From assembly GCF_900115615.1 (NCBI RefSeq), contig NZ_FOXB01000018.1, positions 1 through 42,792 on the forward strand: a stretch of 42,792 nt of DNA. Reading direction: 5' to 3'. Source of the stretch: Hydrogenimonas thermophila. Lineage in GTDB: Bacteria; Campylobacterota; Campylobacteria; Campylobacterales; Hydrogenimonadaceae. Under the pieces are notes generated by a model. That model saw only the letters and a program-made list of their open reading frames with translations. It did not search any database and was not told the DNA's origin. Each line of letters opens with the position of its first letter. Position 1 is the stretch's first letter. Positions 8,640 to 17,929 of this stretch are shown here, piece after piece. The position numbers and the translations under genes were made by a program.

Positions 8640-9674
8640 TTATTCTATCATCTCCTCAGCTTCACCTATACTTACAACACCTTCTTCAGCAAGTTTTTGT
8701 ACTACTTCTACAATTTTACGTTGTGCACCTTCAACCTCTTTAACTTTTACAGCACCCATAAACTGCATCTCTTCTTCAAATGCTTCACGTGCACGCTGTG
8801 ACATATTTGATAAAAATCTCTCTTTAAGCTCTTCTGGAGCACTTTTTAATGCTAACATTAAGTCTTTTTTATCTACTACTTTAAGAATTTCACGTATAGC
8901 ATTATTATCAAGATTAGAGATATCTTCAAATGTAAACATCATCTCTTTAATTGAGTTTGCCAACTCTTCATCTATTTGCTCAATCTGAACAAGAGTAGAT
9001 TTAGCTGCTTTTTGTCCCAGTCTATTAAATATATCTGCAACTGCACGAGGCCCTCCTACCTCTACCTTATAGCTAGCAAGTGATTCTAGTTTACTTTCAA
9101 GTACGGTAGAAACACGTTTAATAATTTGAGGAGAAATATCTCCAAGGTTTGCCATTCTCATAGCAATTTCAGCTCTCATATCATCATCAAAATAGCTTAA
9201 AACTTCTGCAGCATCGGTGGGTTCCATGTGAGCTAAAATCAGAGCAATTGTTTGAGGATGCTCGTTAATAATAAAATCTGCAAGCTGCTGTGGCTTGATT
9301 TTAGAAAGGAATGTAAAGTTTTGACTACTCTGCATCGACTTAGTAAGTCGCTCAATAACCTTTTTTGCCTCTTCAGGTCCAAGAGCACGATATAAAATCT
9401 CTTTAGCATACTCCAAACCACCAGTATTTAAGTACTGATTTGACTGCATAATAGCGTAAAACTCTTCTAAAATTGAAGCAGCTATTGGTCTGTCAATAGA
9501 TTTTGCAGATGCAATATATTTTGAAATTTCAGTAATTGCATCTACATCAAGTTGAGAAAATATATTTGCTGTAATATCTTCTCCAAGCTGAATCAATAAA
9601 ATAGCAACCTTTTCTGCCATCGATAACTCATCTAACTGAGCTCTTTGTTGCGGAGTTAACTGTATACTGCTCAC
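8640..9674 (-). CDS. fliG: flagellar motor switch protein FliG
   Basis: FliG couples the rotor to the stator ion channels and sits on the MS ring. The 344-residue protein has the N-terminal FliF-binding domain, the central EHPQTIALILAHM motif typical of FliG, and a C-terminal torque domain. The torque helix reads SQRAREAFEEEM, with Glu residues where Escherichia coli has Asp288/Asp289. The start overlaps the fliF stop by 4 bp, indicating translational coupling of the MS-ring and switch subunits. Confidence 0.97.
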   Translation of the reverse strand: MSSIQLTPQQRAQLDELSMAEKVAILLIQLGEDITANIFSQLDVDAITEISKYIASAKSIDRPIAASILEEFYAIMQSNQYLNTGGLEYAKEILYRALGPEEAKKVIERLTKSMQSSQNFTFLSKIKPQQLADFIINEHPQTIALILAHMEPTDAAEVLSYFDDDMRAEIAMRMANLGDISPQIIKRVSTVLESKLESLASYKVEVGGPRAVADIFNRLGQKAAKSTLVQIEQIDEELANSIKEMMFTFEDISNLDNNAIREILKVVDKKDLMLALKSAPEELKERFLSNMSQRAREAFEEEMQFMGAVKVKEVEGAQRKIVEVVQKLAEEGVVSIGEAEEMIE

Positions 9675-11380
9675 TTTTTCCCTCCACTCATCTGATTTAC
9701 TGCATTATTTTCCATCTCAGTCTCATCACGAATCAAAGCCGATATAAGTGCAGCAACTTCTTCTGGTCTCTCCTCTGCTATCTCTATCATCTTTTCAAGT
9801 AAAACTTCATACTTAAGCTCATCCTCATTAAACTCATCTGTAAGACCAAGCTGCTCTTCCACTTTTTTACGCATTTGTGTAAATTTTTCTGTAAGAGATT
9901 CTTGTTCATCTTCATCAAGAGCCAATAAAGGCTCAGCCTCTGCTGATTCATCAACAGGAATTTCAAGCATTCTTTCACTAAATGGTACAATAACTTTCTT
10001 ATAAAATACAAATAGAACAATAACCAAAAATATAAATTTTAAAATTGGGGTAATTGGGTTCATATAGTCATAAAATGTATCTACTACACTTTTATACGGA
10101 CTCTTTTTAGATGCTTTCGCTGAACTCTCAAACTGAAAATTTGAAACACTTACCTGATCGCCCCGTCTTGCATCAAAACCAATAGTCTTTTTTACCAATG
10201 AACTTATTTGACTCAACTCATCACTACTTCTAGGCTGATATACAATTTTTCCATCTTCCCCTGGAACATATTTTCCATCAACAACAACTGCTGCACTGAC
10301 ACGTTTTATTGTTGCAAAAGGTCCTTTAACATTTGATACAGTTTTAGATATTTCATAGTTCGTAGTTGTTGAAGACTTTTCATATTTCTGCTTGAGCTTA
10401 CTATCTTCCAACCCTTGTACAGGACCAATATTGCTTACAGCACCAGGAACACCACCAGGAGATTGAGGAGAAACTCCCTCTTTTTTCTCCTCAAGACTTT
10501 GCTCACTTCGTACAACATTCTCAGGATCATAATGCTCTTGCACACTACTTCTTTGAGCAAAATCAAAATCTATTGTCACTTTTGCAACAACCCGATCTTT
10601 TCCTCCAATAAAAGGTGCTAATACACTGATTATTTTTTGTTCATATAGATTTTCATATCTGTTTTTATAAGCAATTTGTTGTGATACAAGCTCTTCATCT
10701 ATAGCATCTTCACCTGACTCTCCCAATGGCTCACCAAGTACATTCACCAACTTTACATGTTCAGTAGTTAAGTTTGGAATTGCTGCAGCTACTAAATTTT
10801 TAATACCTGCAATCTGCTTTCTGGTAAGTCTCATACCTTCTACTTCTTTGATCATAATAGATGCACTTGGTGGAGTATTTTTAGATACAAAAACACTCTC
10901 TTTTGGCATTGCAATATGTACCGTAGCACTCTCTACTGGAACTAATGCAGAAATAGTACGAGCAAGTTCTCCCTCAAGTGCACGTAAAAACTTAATCTTC
11001 TGATCAAAGTCCGTTGATCCAAACTCTTGTTTATCAAACAGTTCAAACCCTACATGACTCTCTTTTGGAATACCTTGAGATGCTACTGCAATACGTAATT
11101 TATAAACAACATCTTTTGGTACTTCAATAACACCATCACGGGGAATACGATAATCAATTTGCTGTTTTTCAAGCTCTTGAATAATTAATCCAGCATCCTT
11201 AGGTGAGAGATGATCAAAAAGAACAGCATAATTACTATTATCTCCGGTTCGGGTATATATAATTATAAAAACTATAAAACCAATTACAGCAAGAAGTGTA
11301 GTTGCAATTACAATTCTTTGTGCACGATTTAGTTTTTCATATAGGCGGATTAGCTGTTCAGCCACCTCTTTAAAATTCAT
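9671..11380 (-). CDS. fliF: flagellar MS-ring protein FliF
   Basis: Forms the inner-membrane MS ring at the base of the flagellum. The 569-residue protein has a transmembrane helix at about residues 24-44, YscJ/FliF ring-building domains over about 50-220, a periplasmic FliF C-terminal region and a second transmembrane helix near residue 450. The cytoplasmic tail binds FliG. Its ATG directly abuts the hisC stop, so flagellar transcription here depends at least partly on the amino-acid operon upstream. I found no clear sigma54 or sigma28 promoter in front of it. Confidence 0.97.
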   Translation of the reverse strand: MNFKEVAEQLIRLYEKLNRAQRIVIATTLLAVIGFIVFIIIYTRTGDNSNYAVLFDHLSPKDAGLIIQELEKQQIDYRIPRDGVIEVPKDVVYKLRIAVASQGIPKESHVGFELFDKQEFGSTDFDQKIKFLRALEGELARTISALVPVESATVHIAMPKESVFVSKNTPPSASIMIKEVEGMRLTRKQIAGIKNLVAAAIPNLTTEHVKLVNVLGEPLGESGEDAIDEELVSQQIAYKNRYENLYEQKIISVLAPFIGGKDRVVAKVTIDFDFAQRSSVQEHYDPENVVRSEQSLEEKKEGVSPQSPGGVPGAVSNIGPVQGLEDSKLKQKYEKSSTTTNYEISKTVSNVKGPFATIKRVSAAVVVDGKYVPGEDGKIVYQPRSSDELSQISSLVKKTIGFDARRGDQVSVSNFQFESSAKASKKSPYKSVVDTFYDYMNPITPILKFIFLVIVLFVFYKKVIVPFSERMLEIPVDESAEAEPLLALDEDEQESLTEKFTQMRKKVEEQLGLTDEFNEDELKYEVLLEKMIEIAEERPEEVAALISALIRDETEMENNAVNQMSGGKK

Positions 11381-12487
11381 CTACTTTCCTGTTTTTAGTA
11401 ATTCTTGCATTGCATTAAAAAATCTCTGGTTTTCATTCTCTTTACCTATTGTGATTCTAATGGCATTAAGACCATAACCTTTTAAGTTGCGCACTATTAT
11501 TCCTTGACGAAGAAGAGCATCTGCTATAAATGTTGAATCATTTATGCCATCTAAAATATATGTAATAAAATTAGTATAACTCTCAATTACTTTTATCCCA
11601 AATTTTTGTGCAAACTCAATATAAGAATTCATTTGCTCAAAACACTCTTTAATGCTCTCTTCAACAAACTCACTATCTTTTAAACTCTCTACAGCAGCAA
11701 TCAAAGAGAGTGTTGTAACATTAAATGGCGGTCTTAATTTATATAGAGATTTTATAATATGTTCAGAGGCAATGCCATAACCTACTCTCATACCACCTAA
11801 TCCATAAGCTTTAGAAAATGTACCAAGATAGATAGTATTTGAAAATTTGTTTATTAAATCTGCCGGATTAATAGCTTTGTTAGGATCTTTATATGAAGCA
11901 TACTCTTGGTATGCACCATCTACAACTACTAATGTATTTTCATCGATTTTTTCAATAAAATTTTCAATATCTTTCAAGTCCAAACAATCACCTGTAGGAT
12001 TGTTTGGAGCACAGATAAATATAATTTCAGGTTCATGTTCTTTGTAAAGTTTATACATTGCATCCAAATCGTGTGCAAGACCTGGAGCTTTTATGACAGA
12101 AGCACCACAGGCTGCTGCATAAATCTGATACATTGCAAATGTTACTTCACTTTGCAATATTTTTGCTCCGCCGTAGAGTTTTGCATGACATAAAAACTCA
12201 ATAATTTGATCACTTCCAGCTCCAATTATGATCTCTTTTTCACTAATTCCAAACCTCTGACAAAGTGCAGCTTTCAGCTCCATCATACTGTCATCGGGAT
12301 AGCGGTACATCAAAGAAGCAGCATCTGCAACAACTTTAGCAGCTTTTGGACTACAGCCTTTTGGGTTTTCATTAGAAGCAAGCTTTACAATATCTTTTGG
12401 GTCAATCCCAAATTCACGTACAACCAACTCAATAGGTTTACCCGGTTCATAAGTTTTAAGATGCTCTATTACAGGATTAAATTTCAT
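11381..12487 (-). CDS. hisC: histidinol-phosphate aminotransferase
   Basis: PLP-dependent fold-type I aminotransferase acting in histidine biosynthesis; in Campylobacterota it may also serve aromatic amino acid transamination, which the adjacent pheA suggests (inference). The 368-residue sequence shows LASNENPKG near residue 40, the PNNPTG motif near 161-166 and the Schiff-base Lys226 in TFSKAYGLGGMRVGYG. It lies 9 bp after pheA and abuts fliF. Confidence 0.95.
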   Translation of the reverse strand: MKFNPVIEHLKTYEPGKPIELVVREFGIDPKDIVKLASNENPKGCSPKAAKVVADAASLMYRYPDDSMMELKAALCQRFGISEKEIIIGAGSDQIIEFLCHAKLYGGAKILQSEVTFAMYQIYAAACGASVIKAPGLAHDLDAMYKLYKEHEPEIIFICAPNNPTGDCLDLKDIENFIEKIDENTLVVVDGAYQEYASYKDPNKAINPADLINKFSNTIYLGTFSKAYGLGGMRVGYGIASEHIIKSLYKLRPPFNVTTLSLIAAVESLKDSEFVEESIKECFEQMNSYIEFAQKFGIKVIESYTNFITYILDGINDSTFIADALLRQGIIVRNLKGYGLNAIRITIGKENENQRFFNAMQELLKTGK

Positions 12488-12496
12488 TTCTTACCT

Positions 12497-13558
12497 TTAT
12501 CCATTTTTTACATAACTACCCAAATACTTGATTTCACTCTCATGTTTTTTAAAAAGTTTTTGGATATTTGGATCATCTTTATGACCTTCAAAATCTATGT
12601 AAAACCAGTAGTCAAAACCTTCCTCTTCTGGTGCTGGACGGCTTTCAATCTTTTTTAAATTTACATTGGCATCATGGAAACTTTGTAAAAATTCATAAAG
12701 ACTTCCTGGTCTGTCAAAGAGTCTGGCAAGTATAGATGTTTTGTCATCACCACTTTGAAGGTTTTCAAAATCACTTAATATTATAAACCTGGTTTTATTT
12801 TTATGATTATCTTCGATATTTTCAAACATAACAGGAACTTGGTAGAGTTTAGCTGCAATATGTGAACATATAGCTGCACTTTCAGGATCCTGAGAAGCCA
12901 ATTTTGCCGCTTTTGATGTTGATTCAACAGGAATATACTCTATTGCATCAAGTTCGTGTTCCATTAAAAAATTTCGACACTGGTTAAATGCTATATCTTT
13001 AGAATATATACGTTTTATATTATGAAGCTTCTGTGCTTTTGTAACAAATGAGTGGTGAATTGGCATATATAGCTCAGCTACAATTTTCAAATCTGTCTTT
13101 GCCAACTCATCCAAAGTTTCACCAACAAAACCATTTGTATTATTTTCTATAGGAACAACAGCAAACTTTGCTCTTTTGGCATGAACTGCTTTAAAAACTG
13201 CCGATATAGAATGCAGAGGAATATACTCACTCATTGCACCAAAACGATTTTCAGCCGCTTGATGGGTAAAGCTACCTTCAGGTCCAAGATAGGCAACCTT
13301 TTGCGGTTGCTCAAAATTTCTTGCAACTGCAAAAATTTCTAAAAAAATTGCTTCAATAGCCGCTTCAGTCATTGGACCATTATTCTGTTCTGACAATCTT
13401 TTGATAATTGCCTTTTCACGTTCAGGTCTGTAAATTGCTCCACCTGTTTTATGTTTTAGTTCACCAACTTTTTGAACAATTTTTATACGTTCATTTAAAA
13501 GTTCAAGCAGTTTATCGTCAATTGAATCGATCTGCTTGCGTAATTCATCTAAGTTCAT
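12497..13558 (-). CDS. pheA: bifunctional chorismate mutase / prephenate dehydratase
   Basis: Converts chorismate to prephenate and then phenylpyruvate on the phenylalanine branch. Three domains are visible in 353 residues: an AroQ-type chorismate mutase (about 1-85, LDELRKQIDSIDDKLLELL), a prephenate dehydratase (about 90-265, AYLGPEGSFTHQAA, with NKTRF at its end) and a C-terminal ACT domain with the ESRP motif for phenylalanine feedback. Its start overlaps the end of the HAD gene by 14 bp. Confidence 0.96.
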   Translation of the reverse strand: MNLDELRKQIDSIDDKLLELLNERIKIVQKVGELKHKTGGAIYRPEREKAIIKRLSEQNNGPMTEAAIEAIFLEIFAVARNFEQPQKVAYLGPEGSFTHQAAENRFGAMSEYIPLHSISAVFKAVHAKRAKFAVVPIENNTNGFVGETLDELAKTDLKIVAELYMPIHHSFVTKAQKLHNIKRIYSKDIAFNQCRNFLMEHELDAIEYIPVESTSKAAKLASQDPESAAICSHIAAKLYQVPVMFENIEDNHKNKTRFIILSDFENLQSGDDKTSILARLFDRPGSLYEFLQSFHDANVNLKKIESRPAPEEEGFDYWFYIDFEGHKDDPNIQKLFKKHESEIKYLGSYVKNG

Positions 13559-14363
13559 GCCAATCTCCTGAGCCTATATTTAACACATCCCCTATTGTCT
13601 TTGCAACTATGTCTGCACTATTTTTTACAATAGATTTTACCTCTTCAATAGAAGAAATTTTGCCACTGAGAACAAGAGAGGTTTTCATACCAAGAGCTTT
13701 TGCACCGCTAAGATCTCCTTTCAAGTCATCACTTATCATTTCAACTGTTTCAAACGATATACTCTTGTCTTGAGTGCGAAGTTTTTCTAAAGCTTGAGTA
13801 TAAAAAGATACACTTGGTTTTCCTACAACTTGATACTCACAACCAGTTGCAAATGAGATCATCTTTAAAATAGCACCAACTCCCGGATACCTACGTCCAT
13901 TTTTAGCATAAATGGATGTTTCGTGCATACCGACAAGTTTTGCTCCACCAAGGATCAACTCAATCATTTGAGCATATTCATCATTTGTAAAATCTGCTTT
14001 TATAGAGACTAAAACAGCTTTAGGACTTTCAAAATCAAATCTATATCCACGCTCTTTAAGTAGCGTTAGAAATTCTGGAGTTCCATATGCCGCAACAGAT
14101 GTAGGCGGCAAAATTGTATCAAGAACCATAAGAGGATCCAAATACTGCGTATCGTCAAAAATATACCCCAGCTCGTGAAGGTATGTTTTGAACTTTTCAC
14201 TATCTTGTTTTGTATTATTTGTTACAAGAACAAAAGGAGTTTTTTGCTTTTGCAGCTTATAGATTGTTTCTATGCTGCCAGCAATTGGGCGTTTTTGTTT
14301 ATCATCAATCAATGTACCCTGTACATCAATCATATAGCCCTTAACTTCTCTTGCTACAGACAC
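13545..14363 (-). CDS. HAD-superfamily hydrolase (subfamily IIA)
   Basis: A 272-residue cytoplasmic phosphatase-like protein. HAD motif I is YMIDVQGTLID, in which the second Asp of the usual DxD is replaced by Gln; motif II is VTNNT; motif III/IV includes Lys near GKPS and EMISDDLKGDL. The cap type and the VTNNT motif suit the NagD/phosphoglycolate-phosphatase group. The missing DxD acid/base Asp could lower or change activity. The GTG start overlaps the lysA stop, and the 3' end overlaps pheA, so it is embedded in the operon. Substrate unknown. Confidence 0.88.
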   Translation of the reverse strand: MSVAREVKGYMIDVQGTLIDDKQKRPIAGSIETIYKLQKQKTPFVLVTNNTKQDSEKFKTYLHELGYIFDDTQYLDPLMVLDTILPPTSVAAYGTPEFLTLLKERGYRFDFESPKAVLVSIKADFTNDEYAQMIELILGGAKLVGMHETSIYAKNGRRYPGVGAILKMISFATGCEYQVVGKPSVSFYTQALEKLRTQDKSISFETVEMISDDLKGDLSGAKALGMKTSLVLSGKISSIEEVKSIVKNSADIVAKTIGDVLNIGSGDWHELR

Positions 14364-15559
14364 ATTTTCTCCAATTTAATCAAATCTTCGAATGTTTCAC
14401 GCACTCTTATAAGAGTGTCTTTACCATCTTTTAAAGCTACCTCTGCAGGTCGTGGACGAGTATTGTAATTACCCGACATAACAAATCCGTATGCACCGGC
14501 ACTATGTACTACAATTAAATCATTATGCTCTGTTTTAGGCAAAACTCTTTTTTTAGCCAAAAAGTCTCCACTCTCACATACTGGTCCTACTACATCAGCT
14601 TCACTACCGTCACTACTATCTTTTCCTACAACTTCGACTTTATGATATGCATTATAGAGGCTTGGTCTTAGAAGGTCGTTCATTGCGCCATCTACAATTA
14701 TAAAACGTTTCCCTTCATTAACCTTCTCATAAAGTACTTTTGTCAAGAAGTATCCACAATTTCCTACCATAAAACGCCCTGGTTCACAAATAATTGTTAC
14801 ATCAAGTCCATACAGTGTAGAAAATATAGCCTGTGCATAGTCATAAGGCTCTATAGTTGTTTCATTATCATAAACAATTCCAAGACCACCGCCTACATCA
14901 AAAAACTTAATATCTATTTTTATAGCTTTTAAACTTCGAACAAGGTCTGCTACAATCTGTGCACTCTCTTTTATAGGTTCTAATTCAGTTAACTGAGAAC
15001 CAATATGAAAGTGAATACCTATAGGATCCAGATAGTCTGAGTTGTTCGCTCTAATGTACATTCTCTTTGCCGTTTCCAAATCAACGCCAAACTTATTCTC
15101 ATGAAGTCCTGTAGAGATATATGGATGAGTTTTTGGATCTATATTTGGATTTACCCTAATACTGATGCGTGCCTGTTTGCCAAGTTTTTTTGAAATCTCT
15201 TCAACACGCTCCATCTCAGCTTCACTCTCCAAATTCAGCAGGAGAATATCACTCTTTAAAGCCTCTTCTATCTCATCATCCCGTTTGCCAACTCCACTGA
15301 AAATAATTTGATATTTTGGAATTCCAGCCATCAAAGCACGTCTAACTTCACCAATAGAGACACAATCTGCTCCAGAACCTAATGATGCAAGATGTGAAAT
15401 AAGAGAAAGATTTGAATTTGCTTTTACTGCATAACTTATCAATGATTTTCGTCCAGCAAACGCTTTTTTTAATTTCTCATACTGCTGTGTAATATGGTCA
15501 AAATCGTAAACATAAAGTGGTGTACCATATTTGTCTGCTAAAGTATTAAAATCGATCAA
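14354..15559 (-). CDS. lysA: diaminopimelate decarboxylase
   Basis: Last step of lysine biosynthesis, decarboxylating meso-diaminopimelate with PLP. The 401-residue fold-type III enzyme has the Schiff-base Lys46 in YAVKAN, the GSGADCVSIGE segment, the HIGSQ motif and the catalytic VGPVCESGD. It appears to head the lysA-HAD-pheA-hisC-fliFGH run, with a 105-bp gap upstream toward the Lpt-type permease gene. Confidence 0.97.
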   Translation of the reverse strand: MIDFNTLADKYGTPLYVYDFDHITQQYEKLKKAFAGRKSLISYAVKANSNLSLISHLASLGSGADCVSIGEVRRALMAGIPKYQIIFSGVGKRDDEIEEALKSDILLLNLESEAEMERVEEISKKLGKQARISIRVNPNIDPKTHPYISTGLHENKFGVDLETAKRMYIRANNSDYLDPIGIHFHIGSQLTELEPIKESAQIVADLVRSLKAIKIDIKFFDVGGGLGIVYDNETTIEPYDYAQAIFSTLYGLDVTIICEPGRFMVGNCGYFLTKVLYEKVNEGKRFIIVDGAMNDLLRPSLYNAYHKVEVVGKDSSDGSEADVVGPVCESGDFLAKKRVLPKTEHNDLIVVHSAGAYGFVMSGNYNTRPRPAEVALKDGKDTLIRVRETFEDLIKLEKMCL

Positions 15560-15664
15560 GACACTGCCCTTTAAAACTTAATTTTTTTATTTTAACAAAC
15601 AAACCTTTAAAAGATTGATGATGATCAATAAAATATTGAAGATTAATAGAGTTAAATAGCTTTT

Positions 15665-16726
15665 TTAAATAATATCTGTTCTCTTAACAAATGCCCAAAA
15701 AGCTAAAATTGTTAAAGCAGATACTACTGGTATTATTCCAAGTTCAGGATAGATAACACCACTTAAACTTATACGATAAAGCAGATATATTGTCCCCCAA
15801 ACCATTAGTGTCAAACCGCTAAGAGTAAAAGATGTCCAAAAAAGATTTGAACTGCGAGCATGCGGCGGAATAAAAAGAAAAAATAGAACAACCAGAAATG
15901 GTGCAAAAAATGGAGCAACTACCATATAGTACATAACTGAACGAATTTTTGATGTTTCAAGCGATTGAAGATTCATAACTGACCAGGCACCCCATGCATC
16001 TTGAATAGTAAAATAGTGTTTTCCCTCCATTACAGACGAGAGAACTTGTGGTTTAAATCCTTCTAATGTATAAATAACTGGCTCATATGACGTTGTAATT
16101 CCTTCTCCATTTAAAGCTTTTGGATTTGGTTTATTGACTATTTTTGCATTTTCAACTCTCCACCTTTTACCATCAAAAGTTGCTGTTTCTCCATAAATAA
16201 TTTGACTTAAATTTCCATTTTTCAACCGATAAATTCTAATTGTATTAGCCTTTTTTGTTAAAGGCAAAAGAGTTCCTATATATACAAAACTTTCATTATA
16301 CTTTACAAAAATATCTTTGGTTGAACTCTCTGATTTACGGTTTAACAGACTTTTTGCATCGCTTTCAGCATTTACAAATGGGGTAAAATGCATAAAAACA
16401 TAAAAAAGTGTCAAGACAAAAGCTGTAATAAAAAATGGCGCAAGTATTGCCTTTTTAGAGTAACCAAGAGCATAAAAACTTACTAATGCATTAGAGCGAA
16501 TAAGAGCCATTTTTGTAACAATCATTGCAAAGACCAGTGCAATTGGAAAAAGTAGATTCAGTGCATACATGCTCTTATAAAAAAGATAAAGTACTTTAAT
16601 ATTAAAACCATTTAGTTGAGGAGCATTTTGCATATAATCCAAGCCGGCAAAAAGAGAGGTAAGAGCTGTCGCAATAATTAAAAAATAGCGTAAATAAAGC
16701 CAGGATATATATCTAAACATTCGCAT
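15665..16726 (-). CDS. LptF/LptG-family permease
   Basis: Inner-membrane permease subunit of the YjgP/YjgQ family, which with LptB extracts lipopolysaccharide and feeds the Lpt bridge. The 353-residue protein has three N-terminal membrane segments (about 12-32, 50-72, 93-113), a large periplasmic domain (about 115-265) and three C-terminal helices ending near residue 348. Family length and topology match. I cannot decide between LptF and LptG from sequence alone. It sits between pth and lysA, an order I recall in Campylobacter. Confidence 0.88.
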   Translation of the reverse strand: MRMFRYISWLYLRYFLIIATALTSLFAGLDYMQNAPQLNGFNIKVLYLFYKSMYALNLLFPIALVFAMIVTKMALIRSNALVSFYALGYSKKAILAPFFITAFVLTLFYVFMHFTPFVNAESDAKSLLNRKSESSTKDIFVKYNESFVYIGTLLPLTKKANTIRIYRLKNGNLSQIIYGETATFDGKRWRVENAKIVNKPNPKALNGEGITTSYEPVIYTLEGFKPQVLSSVMEGKHYFTIQDAWGAWSVMNLQSLETSKIRSVMYYMVVAPFFAPFLVVLFFLFIPPHARSSNLFWTSFTLSGLTLMVWGTIYLLYRISLSGVIYPELGIIPVVSALTILAFWAFVKRTDII

Positions 16727-16760
16727 CTAAAATACCTTGTGCATCTAAATATATTGATGC

Positions 16761-17321
16761 TTAATTCTTAGCTCTGATTGTATACTTGGAAGAGACAATG
16801 CCCAATGGCTGTTTAGTTAATTCTAGCGTCGCATTAGCAGCACTTTCAATCCATTGTGATAGATTTTGCTGTTCCTCTTTGCTAAATGAACTTAAAACAT
16901 AATCAGCAACTTGTGATTTATATGCTGGTTTACCAATACCCATACGAACTCTCATATAATCTCTACCAATCATTTCATCTATTGACTTTAAACCATTATG
17001 ACCACCACTTCCACCGCCTTGCTTAAAGCGCAAAGCACCAAACGGTAAATCTAGGTCATCATGTATAACAATAATATTATCTAACTCTATCTTATAAAAC
17101 TGTTTTACAGCTTGTACAGATATACCTGAGCGGTTCATAAAGGTTGTAGGTTTTAAAAAAAGAAGATTTGCTGATTTAAAAAGTTCACCATGAAATGATG
17201 AAGAGGAAAGAGAACGGGCTTCTGTTTGATCGATCAAATGATCGACCGTCAGAAACCCTATATTGTGGCGTGTATATTCGTACTCTTTGCCAGGATTACC
17301 CAAGCCTACGATAAGCCACAT
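16761..17321 (-). CDS. pth: peptidyl-tRNA hydrolase
   Basis: Releases tRNA from peptidyl-tRNA that drops off the ribosome. The 186-residue protein carries the N-terminal GLGNPGKEYEYTRHNIGF with catalytic His20, the FLKPTTFMNRSG motif, and HDDLDLPFG with its conserved Asp. It starts 6 bp after the rplY stop; rplY-pth pairing is common in bacteria. Confidence 0.97.
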   Translation of the reverse strand: MWLIVGLGNPGKEYEYTRHNIGFLTVDHLIDQTEARSLSSSSFHGELFKSANLLFLKPTTFMNRSGISVQAVKQFYKIELDNIIVIHDDLDLPFGALRFKQGGGSGGHNGLKSIDEMIGRDYMRVRMGIGKPAYKSQVADYVLSSFSKEEQQNLSQWIESAANATLELTKQPLGIVSSKYTIRAKN

Positions 17322-17327
17322 TCTTAA

Positions 17328-17864
17328 TTACTTCGCTTTAATAACCCCAACTACAGGTACACGACCTGCAACCATGATTTTGTATTTATCAGATTCAGGG
17401 ATATCACGAACCAAGATTGCATCACCGACATCAAGATCAGCTACATCAAGAACAAAGCTTTGTGGAATATTTTCAATTGTCCCTTTAACTTTGATACGTC
17501 GTTTTGAAATTGCCAAAACACCCTTGTTTTTAAGACCTTTAGGAGTTCCAACAGTCTTAACAGGTACCATATAGTGTGTAACTACACCTGGCTGTGCAAC
17601 CATTAAATCTACGTGAAGAATTTGATCTGTTACTGGGTGAAGTTGATACTCTTGAATAACAACTTCCATCTCTTTATCACCCACTTTTACAGGGAATGCA
17701 AGTTTCTCTTTGTTTCGCACAGTACGGATAAATTCACCCATCTTGAATGCAGCATGAATGTTTTCAAGCCCTTTTCCATAGATGTTGGCGATTAGATAAC
17801 CATCTCGGCGAAGTTTTTTTGCATCGCTTTTGCCGATACTCTCTCTAACGATTCCTTCCAACAT
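17328..17864 (-). CDS. rplY: 50S ribosomal protein L25 (Ctc form)
   Basis: Binds 5S rRNA. At 178 residues it is the two-domain form: an N-terminal L25 domain (about 1-90, [17 protein letters not shown]) and a C-terminal beta domain (about 95-178, [14 protein letters not shown]). It leads rplY-pth. The 65-bp leader holds a TATAAT and, downstream of that, a terminator-like palindrome with a T7 run. Confidence 0.95.
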   Translation of the reverse strand: MLEGIVRESIGKSDAKKLRRDGYLIANIYGKGLENIHAAFKMGEFIRTVRNKEKLAFPVKVGDKEMEVVIQEYQLHPVTDQILHVDLMVAQPGVVTHYMVPVKTVGTPKGLKNKGVLAISKRRIKVKGTIENIPQSFVLDVADLDVGDAILVRDIPESDKYKIMVAGRVPVVGVIKAK

Positions 17865-17877
17865 AGTGTTTCCTTAC

Positions 17878-17900
17878 AAAAAAATTAGTGCCTAGGCACT
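17878..17900 (-). terminator. palindrome plus T7 in the rplY leader
   Basis: AGTGCCTAGGCACT (17887-17900) is a perfect 14-nt palindrome, followed on the minus strand by TAA and seven T (17878-17884). It has the form of an intrinsic terminator 30 bp after the pilT stop and 14 bp before the rplY start. Because a -10 box lies just upstream, it could also act as an attenuator for rplY. Confidence 0.6.
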
Positions 17901-17911
17901 TTAAGAGGCGA

Positions 17912-17917
17912 ATTATA
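17912..17917 (-). promoter_or_regulatory. -10 box upstream of rplY
   Basis: TATAAT on the minus strand, 12 bp before the palindrome and 47 bp before the rplY ATG. Transcripts from it would begin at about 17905, almost at the hairpin. Confidence 0.5.
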
Positions 17918-17929
17918 TCTTTTTTATGT

